Part shown: positions 18,590 to 27,190 of the stretch, piece after piece
Position numbering within the stretch: the stretch's first letter is position 1
How the letters are laid out: every line of letters starts with the position of its first letter
Origin: CAYPZL01 sp964415045
GTDB taxonomy: Bacteria > Planctomycetota > Phycisphaerae > Sedimentisphaerales > Anaerobacaceae
DNA: 57,328 nt
NCBI GenBank assembly: GCA_964415045.1
Contig: CAYPZL010000009.1
Location: forward strand, 1 to 57,328
Direction of reading: 5' to 3'
Program-made: the position numbers and the translations under genes
The notes under the pieces: model-generated
What the model was told of the DNA's origin: nothing
The model's database searches: none
The model's input: the letters and a program-made list of their open reading frames with translations, nothing else

Positions 18590-19810
18590 ATGTCGAATAA
18601 AGCTATAGCCGAAAAGGCTCTCGAACAGGGAAAAGGGATTCTGCGTTTGGCGCCGAACTGGGTGCCGCGCTCGTTTTGCGTGCCGGGCCGGCGGATCAAG
18701 CTGCATCCGGACGATTACTATGCCCTCGGCGGAGAGCGGGGCGGGATCGATGAGCGGTGGTTCTCGTCGACCACGCCGGCCGACAACGGGCCGCTGACGT
18801 CGCCGAACGAGGGGCTCAGCTTCATCGTCTTCGAGGACGGCGGTGCGACCGAGCAGGTCCTGCTGCGCGAAGCGGTCGAAGAGCTCAAGGATCAGGTCAT
18901 CGGCGCGCGTCTCTGGAACGAACACAAGCGCTGGCCGATGTACTCGAAGTTCTTCGACAACAAGGCAGCGCTTCCGCACCACATTCACCATCGCGACGAG
19001 CACGCGGCCCTGACCGGGCAACTTGGCAAGCCGGAGGCGTACTACTTCGCGCCCCAGGTCAACAACCATGGCGGCGATTTTCCGTACACCTTCTTCGGGC
19101 TTTATCCCGGCGTGACCAAAGACCAGGTCCGCAAGGCCCTGGCGGACGCGGCCGAGGGCAGGGACAACGCAATTACCGCCCTGGCGCCCGCCTATCGACT
19201 TACCCCCGGGACCGGATGGGATGTCCCGCCGGGCGTTCTGCACGCCCCGGGGAGCCTTTGTACGTACGAGCCGCAGAAGGCCTCTGACGTCTTCGCGATG
19301 TATGAAAATGTCACCCACGACCAGGTCGTACCGAAAGAGCTGCTGTGGAAAGACACGCCCAAGGAAAAGGCCGGTGACGTCGACTGGCTGCTCTCGGTCA
19401 TCGACTGGGATCTCAATGTCGATCCGGATTTCGCGAAGAACCGCTTCATGGCTCCCAGGCCGGTGAAGCCCGTGGCGGAGATGGAGGCCGAGGGCTACAT
19501 CGAGAACTGGATCTGTTATAAGTCCACGGCTTTCAGCGCCAAGGAGCTTACGGTTCTGCCGGGCAAGACCGTGACGATCAAGGACGGCGGCGCCTACGGG
19601 ATGATTATGATGCAGGGGCACGGCACCATGGGCGTCTGGGACATCGAGACGCCGACCATGATCCGCTACGGCCAGCTCACGCACGACGAGTATTTTGTCA
19701 CCGAGCAGGCCGCCCAGGAGGGCGTCACCATCGCCAACCCCTCCAAGTCCGATCCGATCGTTATGCTCAAGCACTTCGGCCCGGACAACCCCGACCTGAC
19801 AATCGAGTAA
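18590..19810 (+). CDS. Two-domain cupin, class I mannose-6-phosphate isomerase-like
   Basis: A 406-residue cytoplasmic protein. The first metal-site region is PHHIHHRDEHAAL (three or four histidines and a glutamate, near residues 125-137), followed by the YYFAPQVNN strand. A second cupin-like segment begins near ENWICYKSTAFSAKELTVLPG and includes GMIMMQGHGTMGVW. GWDVPPGVLHAPGSL supplies the second half of a PMI-type site. This resembles class I phosphomannose isomerases and uncharacterised sugar isomerases of planctomycetes. It is the last gene of the 14178-19810 cluster, with a terminator right after it. Substrate unknown; an aldose-ketose isomerisation is the most likely reaction. Confidence 0.75.
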   Translation: MSNKAIAEKALEQGKGILRLAPNWVPRSFCVPGRRIKLHPDDYYALGGERGGIDERWFSSTTPADNGPLTSPNEGLSFIVFEDGGATEQVLLREAVEELKDQVIGARLWNEHKRWPMYSKFFDNKAALPHHIHHRDEHAALTGQLGKPEAYYFAPQVNNHGGDFPYTFFGLYPGVTKDQVRKALADAAEGRDNAITALAPAYRLTPGTGWDVPPGVLHAPGSLCTYEPQKASDVFAMYENVTHDQVVPKELLWKDTPKEKAGDVDWLLSVIDWDLNVDPDFAKNRFMAPRPVKPVAEMEAEGYIENWICYKSTAFSAKELTVLPGKTVTIKDGGAYGMIMMQGHGTMGVWDIETPTMIRYGQLTHDEYFVTEQAAQEGVTIANPSKSDPIVMLKHFGPDNPDLTIE

Positions 19811-19837
19811 GCCCGGGGCGGAAACAGACCGCAAAAC

Positions 19838-19871
19838 AAAAGGGTGCGCCTGGAGGAGCGCACCCTTTTTT
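19838..19871. terminator. Strong bidirectional Rho-independent terminator
   Basis: AAAAGGGTGCGC (19838-19849), an 8-nt loop and GCGCACCCTTTT (19858-19869) form a perfect 12-bp stem, ending in a run of six T on the + strand and in TTTT then GTTTT on the minus strand. It separates the convergent sugar operon and sulfatase gene and can serve both. Confidence 0.93.
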
Positions 19872-19888
19872 CGTTGGTCCTGTCGGCA

Positions 19889-21763
19889 TCAGCCGTCGAG
19901 CGTTTCGACGATGCGGGCCGCGACGCGGTGGGTGCAGTCGTACTTGTCCTTTGCCGCCTTGCGGATCGCGTCCAGGGCCGGGCGGGCGTTGTCGCCCATA
20001 TCCTCCAGCGCCAGGGCGGCGTAGTGCCGCGTCGCTTCATTCTCGCTGGTGCTCATCTCCTGCACCAGGATAGGCAGTGCCTCGGTTGCCTTTCCCATCA
20101 GGCCGATGGCCCGAGCCGCGGCTACCCGCACGTAGTCGGTATCGTCGTCCATCAGAGCCGATAGCGGTTTATATGCGGGTCCGGCGGCGGTGTGAAGGTT
20201 GCCCAGCCAGTACGCCGCGGCATAACGAACCGGCGCGTCATCGCTCTCGAGGTGGGCGATCAGCCCGGGAAGGGCCTGCTGTCCCCGGCAGCCCAGGTCC
20301 CAGACCGCGCTGAGACGCCGGGCCAAGCGCCGGTTTTTCCTGTCCTGCAGGATGGCGTGGGGGCTGTCGTATTCCTGGAGCATCTCGTCGAGGACCGGTT
20401 CGGGAAACTGCCCGAGGTCCTTTGTCTCTTTGATCCACTCCTCGAGCTTGCCTCGCAGGTGTGCGAGCGTCTCCTCGTGCGCGCGGCTGTTGGCCAGGTT
20501 GTTCATTTCGTGCGGATCGGCCTGCAAATCGTATAGCTCTTCCACCGGCCGGTACGGCCAGAACACCCGCGCCTGGTGCGGCGGCAGTTTGCCCTCGGCG
20601 TACAATTCGCGCATCCGAATCATGATCTCTTTATTGTTCTTATACCGGTTGGGCTGGGTGTGCGCGCGGTTCGGATAGTAGTTGCGAATGTACTTGTACC
20701 GCTTCGTGCGGACGCAGCGAATTCTCTCCACCGTCTCGTCGCAGCGGTCGCGGGCCGCGAAGATGCAGTCCCGCGCCTCGTAATCGGGGGCGAACAGGGC
20801 GCGGCCCTGGACGTGCCTGGGGATGGGAATTCCCGCTAAATGCATCGAGGTGGCGGGGATGTCGATGTGCACGACGAGGTCCTCACGCGTCGTGGCGGGC
20901 CGGATGCGCGGGCCGCGAACGATCAGTGGAATGTGGATGCCGCCGTCGTAGAGAAACTGCTTGTCGCGGACGTGGCTGATGCCGTGATCGGTCCAGAAGA
21001 AAACGACCGTCTCGTCGGCGATGCCCTCATCTTCCAGGCGCTCCATGATCTTCCCCAGCTCCATGTCCACGTAGAGAACGGAGTTGAGATACCGCGCCCA
21101 GTCCTCGCGCAAAACGGGATCGTCCGGATAGTAGGGCGGCAGCGTGACGTCGGCCGGGTCCACGGGATTCGGCACCTTCGCCTTGCGATTCTTGCCCCCG
21201 TGCAGTTGGATTTGGGCGAAGAAAGGCTGACCCGCCTTGCGGCCGCTCCATTCCGGGGCGTCGTAGACTTCCTTGTCCCATACGAAGTTGTAGTCCGTCT
21301 TGCCGGCGCGGGTCTTGCCCGGCGCCTTCGCGTCGAAAATCCGCCCGTTGCAGGTGTAGTAGCCGGCCTGCTGGAAATACTCGGGAACGAGACGGATGTC
21401 AGCAGGCAGCGAAATCTTGACCGCGTGACGCGACGACCGGTGATTGTGCGTGCCCGTCGAGGTCTGATACATTCCCGTGACCATGGCCGAGCGGCTCGGC
21501 GAGCAAACCGGACACGTGATGAAGGCACGCGTGAACCGCGCCCCCTCGCGCGCCAATCGGTCGATGTTCGGCGTCTCGATCGTCGTCTCCCCGTAGCAGC
21601 TCATGTTGGGGGACATGTCCTCGGCGCAAATCCAGAGTATGTTGGGCCGTTTCCCGGACGGATCCAATGCCGCCGATGCGCCCGCCTGGCCCAACGCCCA
21701 TCCCGCGGCACCGAGGCTAACACTCTTCAGGAATTCCCGCCTTCTCATGGTTCGATGTTCCAT
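19889..21763 (-). CDS. Tat-exported S1-family sulfatase with C-terminal HEAT-like repeats
   Basis: A 624-residue enzyme that hydrolyses sulfate esters (or N-sulfate) of polysaccharides outside the cytoplasm. The export signal is RRREFLKSVSLGAAGWALGQ. The metal site begins at ILWICAEDMSPN, and the formylglycine motif is CSPSR with Cys at residue 87. A second metal pair is in FFWTDHGISHVRDK, and the domain ends with ELYDLQADPHEMNNLA. From about residue 490 to the end are four to five HEAT-type repeats (APVRYAAAYWLGNL, DYVRVAAARAIGLMG, EATRHYAALALEDMG). The ATG at 21763 is preferred because GGAGG lies eight bases upstream. The layout resembles sulfamidase-like S1_8 enzymes, but substrate is unproven. 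A maturase is not encoded in the window. Confidence 0.9.
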   Translation of the reverse strand: MEHRTMRRREFLKSVSLGAAGWALGQAGASAALDPSGKRPNILWICAEDMSPNMSCYGETTIETPNIDRLAREGARFTRAFITCPVCSPSRSAMVTGMYQTSTGTHNHRSSRHAVKISLPADIRLVPEYFQQAGYYTCNGRIFDAKAPGKTRAGKTDYNFVWDKEVYDAPEWSGRKAGQPFFAQIQLHGGKNRKAKVPNPVDPADVTLPPYYPDDPVLREDWARYLNSVLYVDMELGKIMERLEDEGIADETVVFFWTDHGISHVRDKQFLYDGGIHIPLIVRGPRIRPATTREDLVVHIDIPATSMHLAGIPIPRHVQGRALFAPDYEARDCIFAARDRCDETVERIRCVRTKRYKYIRNYYPNRAHTQPNRYKNNKEIMIRMRELYAEGKLPPHQARVFWPYRPVEELYDLQADPHEMNNLANSRAHEETLAHLRGKLEEWIKETKDLGQFPEPVLDEMLQEYDSPHAILQDRKNRRLARRLSAVWDLGCRGQQALPGLIAHLESDDAPVRYAAAYWLGNLHTAAGPAYKPLSALMDDDTDYVRVAAARAIGLMGKATEALPILVQEMSTSENEATRHYAALALEDMGDNARPALDAIRKAAKDKYDCTHRVAARIVETLDG

Positions 21764-21886
21764 GTTGCCAACCTCCAGTTCTGTTTCCAAGAGAACACTG
21801 TTGACCCGCCAGAAGATTCTATCGTCCACGCCCGGTGGTGCAAAGCGCAAAACGGGGAAGGAGTCACTCGCTCACCGGTCGCCGGG

Positions 21887-22012
21887 GTGGCAGCGTCAAG
21901 GCCGCAGGCCTTGGCGATGGTCCTACGCCCGGGCCTTGCATAGCACCACACGCAGCAGGCAAGTCTTCCATCGCCAAGCTGCGCTTGACGCTGCCACCCG
22001 TATGCCGGGATA
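21887..22012 (-). repeat. REP-like element, copy C (two inverted hairpin units)
   Basis: GTGGCAGCGTC-AAGGCC-GCA-GGCCTT-GGCGATGG opens the element (21887-21920), and CCATCGCC-AAGC-TGC-GCTT-GACGCTGCCAC closes it (21969-21996). Outer flank GTATGCCGGGATATTCTCAC follows. Reverse complemented, its core matches copy A, so the two are in opposite orientation. It fills most of the gap upstream of the sulfatase gene. Confidence 0.75.
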
Positions 22013-22086
22013 TTCTCACAGGCATGTCACTCGCTCTGTGGTTGGATGTGGACGCAACGGTTCGGGCGGTGAGCCACCGTCTCAGT

Positions 22087-22668
22087 CTACCGGCCGCCGG
22101 GGTTCCGCGGCACAACGACCCTCGCCCCGCATCGCGGACACGTCCCGCTTCGACCGGCATGGATGGCGGGCGCCTTGAACCTTCGCCCGCAAGTGCAAGC
22201 AAAGCGGATGTACCGCTCAACGGGAGAATCCTGCGAGGCAACTGGACGCGCCGGCTTCGAGCCGGTCGCTGGCGGCGGCGACGCCGAGCCCGGAATCTTG
22301 ACGGTCTGGCCGCACCGGGGACATCGCACCGCCTTGCCGGCATATTGCCCGGGGACGCTGAGCGTGTGGCCGCAGGAACAGGTGGACCGGACGGGCATCC
22401 GATCGACAGACGCAGGTGCGAGCCGCCTTGACTCCTGTTCTCTCGGCGCCTGTGTTGGAGTCGGTGCGGGTTCCGCGGACGCCGCGAGCATCCCAAGCTG
22501 CGCGTAGGCTTGCTGGAGCGAATCGGTGTCAGCGTGCCCGCCGCGACGCTGCTGCCACCATTGCACGAGCGACCTCTCGTACTTCTCCATGGTGATCCAG
22601 CCAGTTGGCAAGCGGGTATCGATCCTGTGGAACATCGACGCGCCAGGGAAATATGACGAACATGACAT
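22087..22668 (-). CDS. Double zinc-ribbon hypothetical protein
   Basis: A 193-residue protein of unknown role. The C-terminal half carries two copies of a CxCG ... P ... AG(+) ... CPRCG module: CSCGHTLSVPGQYAGKAVRC-PRCG and CTCGRRFKAPAIHAGRSGTC-PRCG, each with four cysteines suited to one zinc. A Pro/Ala/Ser linker joins them. The N-terminal part has ERSLVQWWQQRRGG and a short helical region with no known domain. Such ribbons are frequent in planctomycete proteins of unknown function and may bind nucleic acid or protein. ATG at 22668 follows GAGAGG; the start is uncertain because downstream ATGs exist. It lies between a REP-like element and the IS630 insertion. Confidence 0.65.
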   Translation of the reverse strand: MSCSSYFPGASMFHRIDTRLPTGWITMEKYERSLVQWWQQRRGGHADTDSLQQAYAQLGMLAASAEPAPTPTQAPREQESRRLAPASVDRMPVRSTCSCGHTLSVPGQYAGKAVRCPRCGQTVKIPGSASPPPATGSKPARPVASQDSPVERYIRFACTCGRRFKAPAIHAGRSGTCPRCGARVVVPRNPGGR

Positions 22669-22742
22669 TCGACCTCTCGAAGACGCCGGAATACGCGCAT
22701 TCTCAATCATAGACTATCACCAATGAATGTCTCCTTCAAGTA

Positions 22743-22771
22743 TTGACGCGGCGGGCGCAAGTTGTTATACC
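22743..22771 (+). promoter_or_regulatory. Hybrid promoter at the IS630 left junction
   Basis: TTGACG (22743-22748) lies in the flanking DNA and, 17 nt on, TATACC (22766-22771) begins at the IS left end. With the IS removed and one TA retained, the same -35 would be followed by TATTAA at 17-nt spacing, about 80 nt before the sulfatase start. Both readings are inference. Confidence 0.4.
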
Positions 22772-23893
22772 GATCAGGAATCAAATTTCGGCGGTTTGTT
22801 CAAGTATTTATGGGACGGTAGCCGAAGTATTTGGTGATGGATGGATTCAGGCTGACAACCAAACAGATCCGCTCTTTGCGGGCCTTGCATCGCCGGTGCA
22901 AAGAGCGACGCTTCGCCGACCGGATCAAGGCCGTTGTCCTGTTGGGAACCGGTTGGACGGTCGTTGATACGGCGGAGGCCCTTCTCCTGGATGAAGACAC
23001 GGTTCGGTCGTATCGGCAAGCATATCAGCAAGGCGGAACGGACCTGTTGCTGACGGTCGGTTACCAGGGCAGCGATCCCAAGTTGAGTCTGGACCAGATC
23101 CGGGAATTGGATCAGCACCTGTCGACGACAACCTATCTTCGAGCCCAGGACGTTGTGGCCTACGTGAAAGAGACCTTCGGGGTGGTTTACACGGTGGCGG
23201 GGATGACGGATCTTCTCAAACGGCTGGACTATGTGTACAAGAAGCCGACCCTCACGCCGGGCCGACACCCGGATGTGGCGGTCCAACAAGCGTTCATTGA
23301 GAGCTACCAGAAGCTCAAGGAAAACAAGGATAAGGACGATCCGATCTACTTCATGGATGGGGTTCACCCCCGACACAATCCGGTGGCGGCCTATGGGTGG
23401 ATCAAGCGGGGAACCGACAAAACGATGGAGAGCAATACAGGCCGAAGCCGCGTGAACATCAACGGAGCCGTGGATATTGCTCGCATGAAGGTCGTGGTGG
23501 AATTCGGCGACGCGGTCAACGCCCAGTCTACGATCGCGTTGCTGCGGAGGCTCGAAGCCCGACACCCGAAAGCCCATACGATCTACGTGTATTGTGACAA
23601 TGCCCGCTACTATCGATCTCGTCTGGTCCAGGCGTATCTTCTGGGGTCCAAGATCAAGCTGATTTTCCTGCCGCCCTACTGTCCCAACCTGAATCTGATC
23701 GAGCGGCTGTGGAAGTACTTCCGCAAACAGATTCTGTACAACCGATACTACGAGCACTTTGCGGAGTTCAAAGCCGCGTGCCAGGGGTTCTTTGAGGGTA
23801 TCGAGGAGCATGTAACGGCCCTTCGCAGCCTACTGACCGAGAACTTCCAGATCATCACAACGTGACACCGAAATCTCATTCAGGATGGGCATA
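22766..23893 (+). mobile_element. IS630-family insertion sequence, apparently complete
   Basis: About 1.13 kb. Ends are imperfect terminal inverted repeats: 22766-22794 and 23865-23893 match at 21 of 29 positions when one is reverse complemented, sharing GAATNANATTTCGG. Each end abuts TA, as expected for the TA target duplication of IS630/Tc1 elements. It contains one full-length transposase gene. The right repeat overlaps the transposase stop codon. It interrupts the region just upstream of the sulfatase at 23975. Confidence 0.85.
22837..23865 (+). CDS. IS630-family DDE transposase
   Basis: A 342-residue transposase catalysing cut-and-paste movement of its element into TA sites. The N-terminal half holds helix-turn-helix DNA-binding segments (TVVDTAEALLLDEDTVRSYRQ and a second winged region before residue 140). 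The DDE catalytic core is complete: first Asp in YFMDGVHPRHN, second Asp in VYCDNARYYRS, and Glu in CPNLNLIERLWKYFRK. No frameshift or internal stop is present, so it is probably active or recently active. ATG at 22837 is used; an upstream TTG or GTG is possible. Its promoter may be the hybrid site at the left IS junction. Confidence 0.92.
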   Translation: MDGFRLTTKQIRSLRALHRRCKERRFADRIKAVVLLGTGWTVVDTAEALLLDEDTVRSYRQAYQQGGTDLLLTVGYQGSDPKLSLDQIRELDQHLSTTTYLRAQDVVAYVKETFGVVYTVAGMTDLLKRLDYVYKKPTLTPGRHPDVAVQQAFIESYQKLKENKDKDDPIYFMDGVHPRHNPVAAYGWIKRGTDKTMESNTGRSRVNINGAVDIARMKVVVEFGDAVNAQSTIALLRRLEARHPKAHTIYVYCDNARYYRSRLVQAYLLGSKIKLIFLPPYCPNLNLIERLWKYFRKQILYNRYYEHFAEFKAACQGFFEGIEEHVTALRSLLTENFQIITT

Positions 23894-23974
23894 TTAATGA
23901 AATTCAGAGTAATTTCCGGCATTTTGCGTTTTTCGGTGGATGGTCATACCATACTTGGAAAGGTCGTGCTGGTG

Positions 23975-25501
23975 ATGAGACAAACGTATTCCCGCCGTCG
24001 GTTTCTCCAATCCGCTGTTTCCGGTGTCGCGGCGACGGTTCTGTCGTCGCGCTTGCGCGCGCAGACGGCGGCAGACAAAAGGCCGAACCTTCTCCTGATT
24101 ACGGCCGACGACATGAACTGGGACGCTCCCGGTTGTTTTGGGAGCCAGACGCCCGACGTCACGCCCAACATCGATCGCCTGGCCTCCGAAGGGATGCGCT
24201 TCGTGCACGCCCACGTCACGATCGCGGTTTGCCAGCCCAGTCGCTCAGTGCTCATGACGGGTCGGTACCCCCATCGCAACGGCGCGGAGGGTTTCCAACC
24301 CATTGATACGAGCGTCCCGACCCTGCAGGAACAGTTGAAGCAGGCCGGCTATCTCAACGGCATTCTGGGCAAGGTCTCGCACCTGGCCCCGCCTGAGAAA
24401 TTCCCGTGGGACCTCGCCAAGACGCCCCAGGAGCTTGGCCAGGGCAGGAATCCCCAACTCTATCACGATTTTGCCGAACAGTTTCTCGAGCGTGCCAAGA
24501 CGGAAGGCAAGCCGTTTTTCCTGATGGCCAACTCGCACGATCCGCACCGCCCCTTCCACGGCAGTCTGCAGGAGCAAAACAGGTTCAAGAACGCACGCGC
24601 CGAGATTCCGGCTCCGTCGCGCGTGTATCGCCCCGACGAGGTCGAGGTCCTGGGTTTCCTGCCCGACATACCAGAGGTCCGCAAGGAGGTCGCCCAGTAC
24701 TACAGCTCGGTCCGCCGGTGCGACGATACAGTCGGCGCGGTCCTGCGCGCGCTGCGCGAATCGGGCCTGGCCGAGAACACGCTGACGATGTTCCTCTCCG
24801 ACAACGGCATGGCCTTCCCGTTTTCCAAGACCAATTGCTATTTGAACAGCACGCGTACGCCGTGGATCGTTACCTGGCCGGGGCGCGTCAAGCCCGGCGT
24901 CGTTGACACCGAGCACTTCATCTCGGGCATCGATTACATGGCGACGGTTCTCGATGCTGTGGATCTGCCCCGCCCCGGAGGCATGGATGGGTTCTCGTTT
25001 CTTCCCGTCCTGGGCGGCCAGTCACAGACGGGGCGCGACAAGGTCTTCACCGAGTTTCACCAGACTTCCGCCCGGCGGCGTTATCCCATGCGGTGCGTTT
25101 AGGACCGGCGGTTTGGCTACCTCTTCAACCCGTGGTCGGACGGGCAGCGTGTTTTCAGGAACGAGTCGCAGTCCGGCCTGACTTTCAAAGCCATGCAGGC
25201 GGCGGGCGAAAGCGACGAAGCCATCGAGAAACGCGTGGCCTTGTTCCTGTACCGCGTGGTGGAGGAATTCTACGATCTCGAGAACGATCCGGACGCCTTG
25301 CACAACCTGATTGATGATCCGGCCTACGCCGGCGAGGTTGAGCGGCTGCGCCGGGCGCTGGCCGAGCGGATGAAGAGCACGGGAGACCCGGCCTGGCAGG
25401 CCCTCGAAAACCGGCAGGACCCGGTGGCGCTGGCCCGGTTCATGGAAGAGCAGGACGCCAGGGCTGCGCGCGGCAGGAAGACGAAAACGAAGAAGAGATA
25501 G
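23975..25501 (+). pseudogene. Tat-type sulfatase interrupted by an in-frame amber codon
   Basis: One sulfatase frame of about 508 codons, broken by TAG at 25100-25102. Before the stop are a twin-arginine signal (YSRRRFLQSAVSG), the metal site LLITADDMNWD, FGly motif CQPSR (Cys 86), the second metal segment MFLSDNGMAF, and PMRCV. Immediately after the stop, in the same frame, come DRRFGYLFNPWSDG and the family tail EEFYDLENDPDALHNLIDD, so a single substitution explains the break. The truncated product (375 residues) would lack the C-terminal strand region. IS630 inserted about 80 nt upstream also appears to split its promoter. Related to S1 heparan/iduronate sulfatase-like enzymes. A sequencing error at the amber codon cannot be excluded. 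Confidence 0.85.
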
Positions 25502-25516
25502 GAGCCGGTCCCTGGC

Positions 25517-26626
25517 CTACGGGCGCAACGTGGCGAGCACGTCGGCCAGCGGAAGCTCGGCATAGGCTATCGTGGTGTCGGCGGCTCCGTAGTAGATTTT
25601 CAGCGTCTCGTCCTCGAAGAGAAGGCCGCAGGTGAAAACGACGTTTCCGAAGAAGCCGGCGCGCTCGTACTCGGCTTCCGGCTCGAACACGGGCGTTTCG
25701 GATCGAGCAACGACCTTCCAGGGCTCGTCGCCGTCCAGCAGCACGGCCCCCAGGCAGTAGCGGTTGTTGCGGTCCGCGCCGTGGTAGATTTCCAGCCAGC
25801 CTTCGTCGATGCGAAACGGCGCAGCGCCGGCGCCGATGCGCGTCTCGTCCCACAGGCCCTCCCGCAAGCCCATCAGGCGGCGGTGGTTGCCCCAGCAAAG
25901 CAGGTCGGGCGACTCGGAGATCCAGATGTCGTTCCTCTGAAACAAGGGGGAGTGGGGTCGGTGCAGGGCATAGTACCGGTCGCGCGCCCGGCCGGCAAAC
26001 AAGGCCACGTCCTTGTTTTCGGGCGGAAAGATCACGCCCCGGCGTTGCAGCGACTGGAAATCCCGCGTCGACGCCAGGCAGGTCGTGACGCCGTGAGGCG
26101 AGACCGCCACGTACGTGACATAGTAGACGCCGTCGATGCCGCTTATCCTGGGGTCCTCGATTCCCAGCGTCTCGTACGCCGTCGCGGCCGAGAGAGCGGG
26201 GGCGTCATCGACCGCGAAGGTCACACCGTCCCGGCTTCGGGCCAGACGCAGGTGCGAAATCGACGTCAGATACGTTTCTCCCGCGCGGACAATGAGACGC
26301 GGATCGGAGAGATTGGTTTCGGTGTCGTCCTTCGCAAAGGCGCGTGTAACGATCGTCTGCCTGTCCGGATCGTACATCGGGGCCAGCGCCAGCGCTGGGT
26401 TGTCGTTGAGGGGCCGCTCGGCGACGCGGAGCAGGAGAATCACCTCATCGCGCAGACGGGCTGCCGCCGCATTGAAGACGCCGATCACTTCAAAGTCGTT
26501 CCGCGAAGCCGGCACGTCCTCGGGCCGGATGAGGGGATTGCCGGGGGCACGCCAAAGGGCCACTGTCGTACTCCTTACAAATGCGTCGGCTCCATGAATT
26601 CTGCGGATTCTTCGGTCCCGGCTCAT
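25517..26626 (-). CDS. GH130-family glycoside phosphorylase/hydrolase
   Basis: A 369-residue five-bladed beta-propeller of family GH130, whose known members phosphorolyse beta-mannosides (for example mannosyl-glucose or N-glycan beta-1,4-mannobiose). Characteristic segments are GVFNAAAARLRDEVILLLRV near the start, LIVRAGETYLTSISHLRLA, the catalytic aspartate region TLGIEDPRISGIDGVYYVTY, ENKDVALFAGRARDRYYALHRP, DETRIGAGAAPFRIDEGWLEIYHG and YERAGFFGNVVFTCG. No signal peptide, so it likely acts in the cytoplasm on imported oligosaccharides. AAGGAGG six bases before ATG 26626 gives a strong start. Convergent with the broken sulfatase (15-nt gap). Confidence 0.92.
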   Translation of the reverse strand: MSRDRRIRRIHGADAFVRSTTVALWRAPGNPLIRPEDVPASRNDFEVIGVFNAAAARLRDEVILLLRVAERPLNDNPALALAPMYDPDRQTIVTRAFAKDDTETNLSDPRLIVRAGETYLTSISHLRLARSRDGVTFAVDDAPALSAATAYETLGIEDPRISGIDGVYYVTYVAVSPHGVTTCLASTRDFQSLQRRGVIFPPENKDVALFAGRARDRYYALHRPHSPLFQRNDIWISESPDLLCWGNHRRLMGLREGLWDETRIGAGAAPFRIDEGWLEIYHGADRNNRYCLGAVLLDGDEPWKVVARSETPVFEPEAEYERAGFFGNVVFTCGLLFEDETLKIYYGAADTTIAYAELPLADVLATLRP

Positions 26627-26796
26627 CGTAGTCCTCCTTCCTCGTTTTCGCAAGACTTCAGCGGGCGTAGCATTTCCCAGAGTTGCCCCGGGCGAGCGCT
26701 TGCCTCCGCAGGCCGTGACGGCGCCGGAAGTGAAAAGGCGTTGATTTTCAGGCTTGATATGATAGAATGCACGTGGGTGCCGATGTGCTTGTGCAC

Positions 26797-26992
26797 TTTT
26801 GCAGCGGCGGAGGGCTTCTTCCTGATATGGGCCGGCAATGACAGGGGCGACGCCGGCTTTCACGCGGCTTTCGAGCTGGATGCCAGCGCCGACGAGATCG
26901 CGCTGTTCGACGCCGATTTGCTCATCTCCATATATGCGGTCCCGGCCAACTGGCAGGCGACGACTGCGTCTCCGGGTGCCGATGGTGGTTGA
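26797..26992 (+). pseudogene. Lamin-tail (LTD) domain remnant
   Basis: An in-frame segment reads EGFFLIWAGNDRG, then FHAAFELDASADEIALFDAD. This matches the common bacterial lamin-tail pattern GGFLLVWAD ... LHxxFKLxxxGEEIxLFDxxG found in CotH-kinase and related secreted proteins. Only about 65 residues survive, with no start, signal peptide or upstream domain, and the frame ends at TGA 26990-26992. It is the only coding-like content in the 26627-27117 spacer. CotH/lamin-tail proteins commonly neighbour VTC and DUF4956 genes, which follow here, so a lost member of that locus is likely. Confidence 0.6.
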
Positions 26993-27117
26993 GCGGTGCC
27001 CGTGGCGGCGAGTAGGGCTTGACGGGCCCGAAGAATGTTTGTACATAGGGGCGCGTCGCTGGTTACCGGACGCAAACGCGGAGGAATCGCGGTCCCTAAC
27101 GGAAACCTAACAGACTA

Positions 27118-27147
27118 TTGACTGATGAAGGCACTTTTTGTTAAAAT
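27118..27147 (+). promoter_or_regulatory. Promoter candidate for the VTC-to-TolC operon
   Basis: TTGACT (27118-27123), 18-nt spacer, TAAAAT (27142-27147), five of six matches in each hexamer. Transcription would start near 27154, 37 nt before the ATG at 27191. This is one of the best promoter-like sites in the window. Confidence 0.55.
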
Positions 27148-27190
27148 AGAGAAAAGATTTGTGTGGAAGCAGCCACATCCAGTGTGAGAT

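Noticed and set aside
25100..25102. Amber codon as programmed recoding (for example pyrrolysine)
   Set aside because: There is no pyl gene or other support, the position is not a conserved Lys or catalytic site, and promoter disruption nearby favours simple gene decay.
26739..26766. TTGATT-N16-TAGAAT promoter ahead of the lamin-tail remnant
   Set aside because: Matches moderately well, but it leads only into a broken gene and has no independent support; kept out of the feature list.
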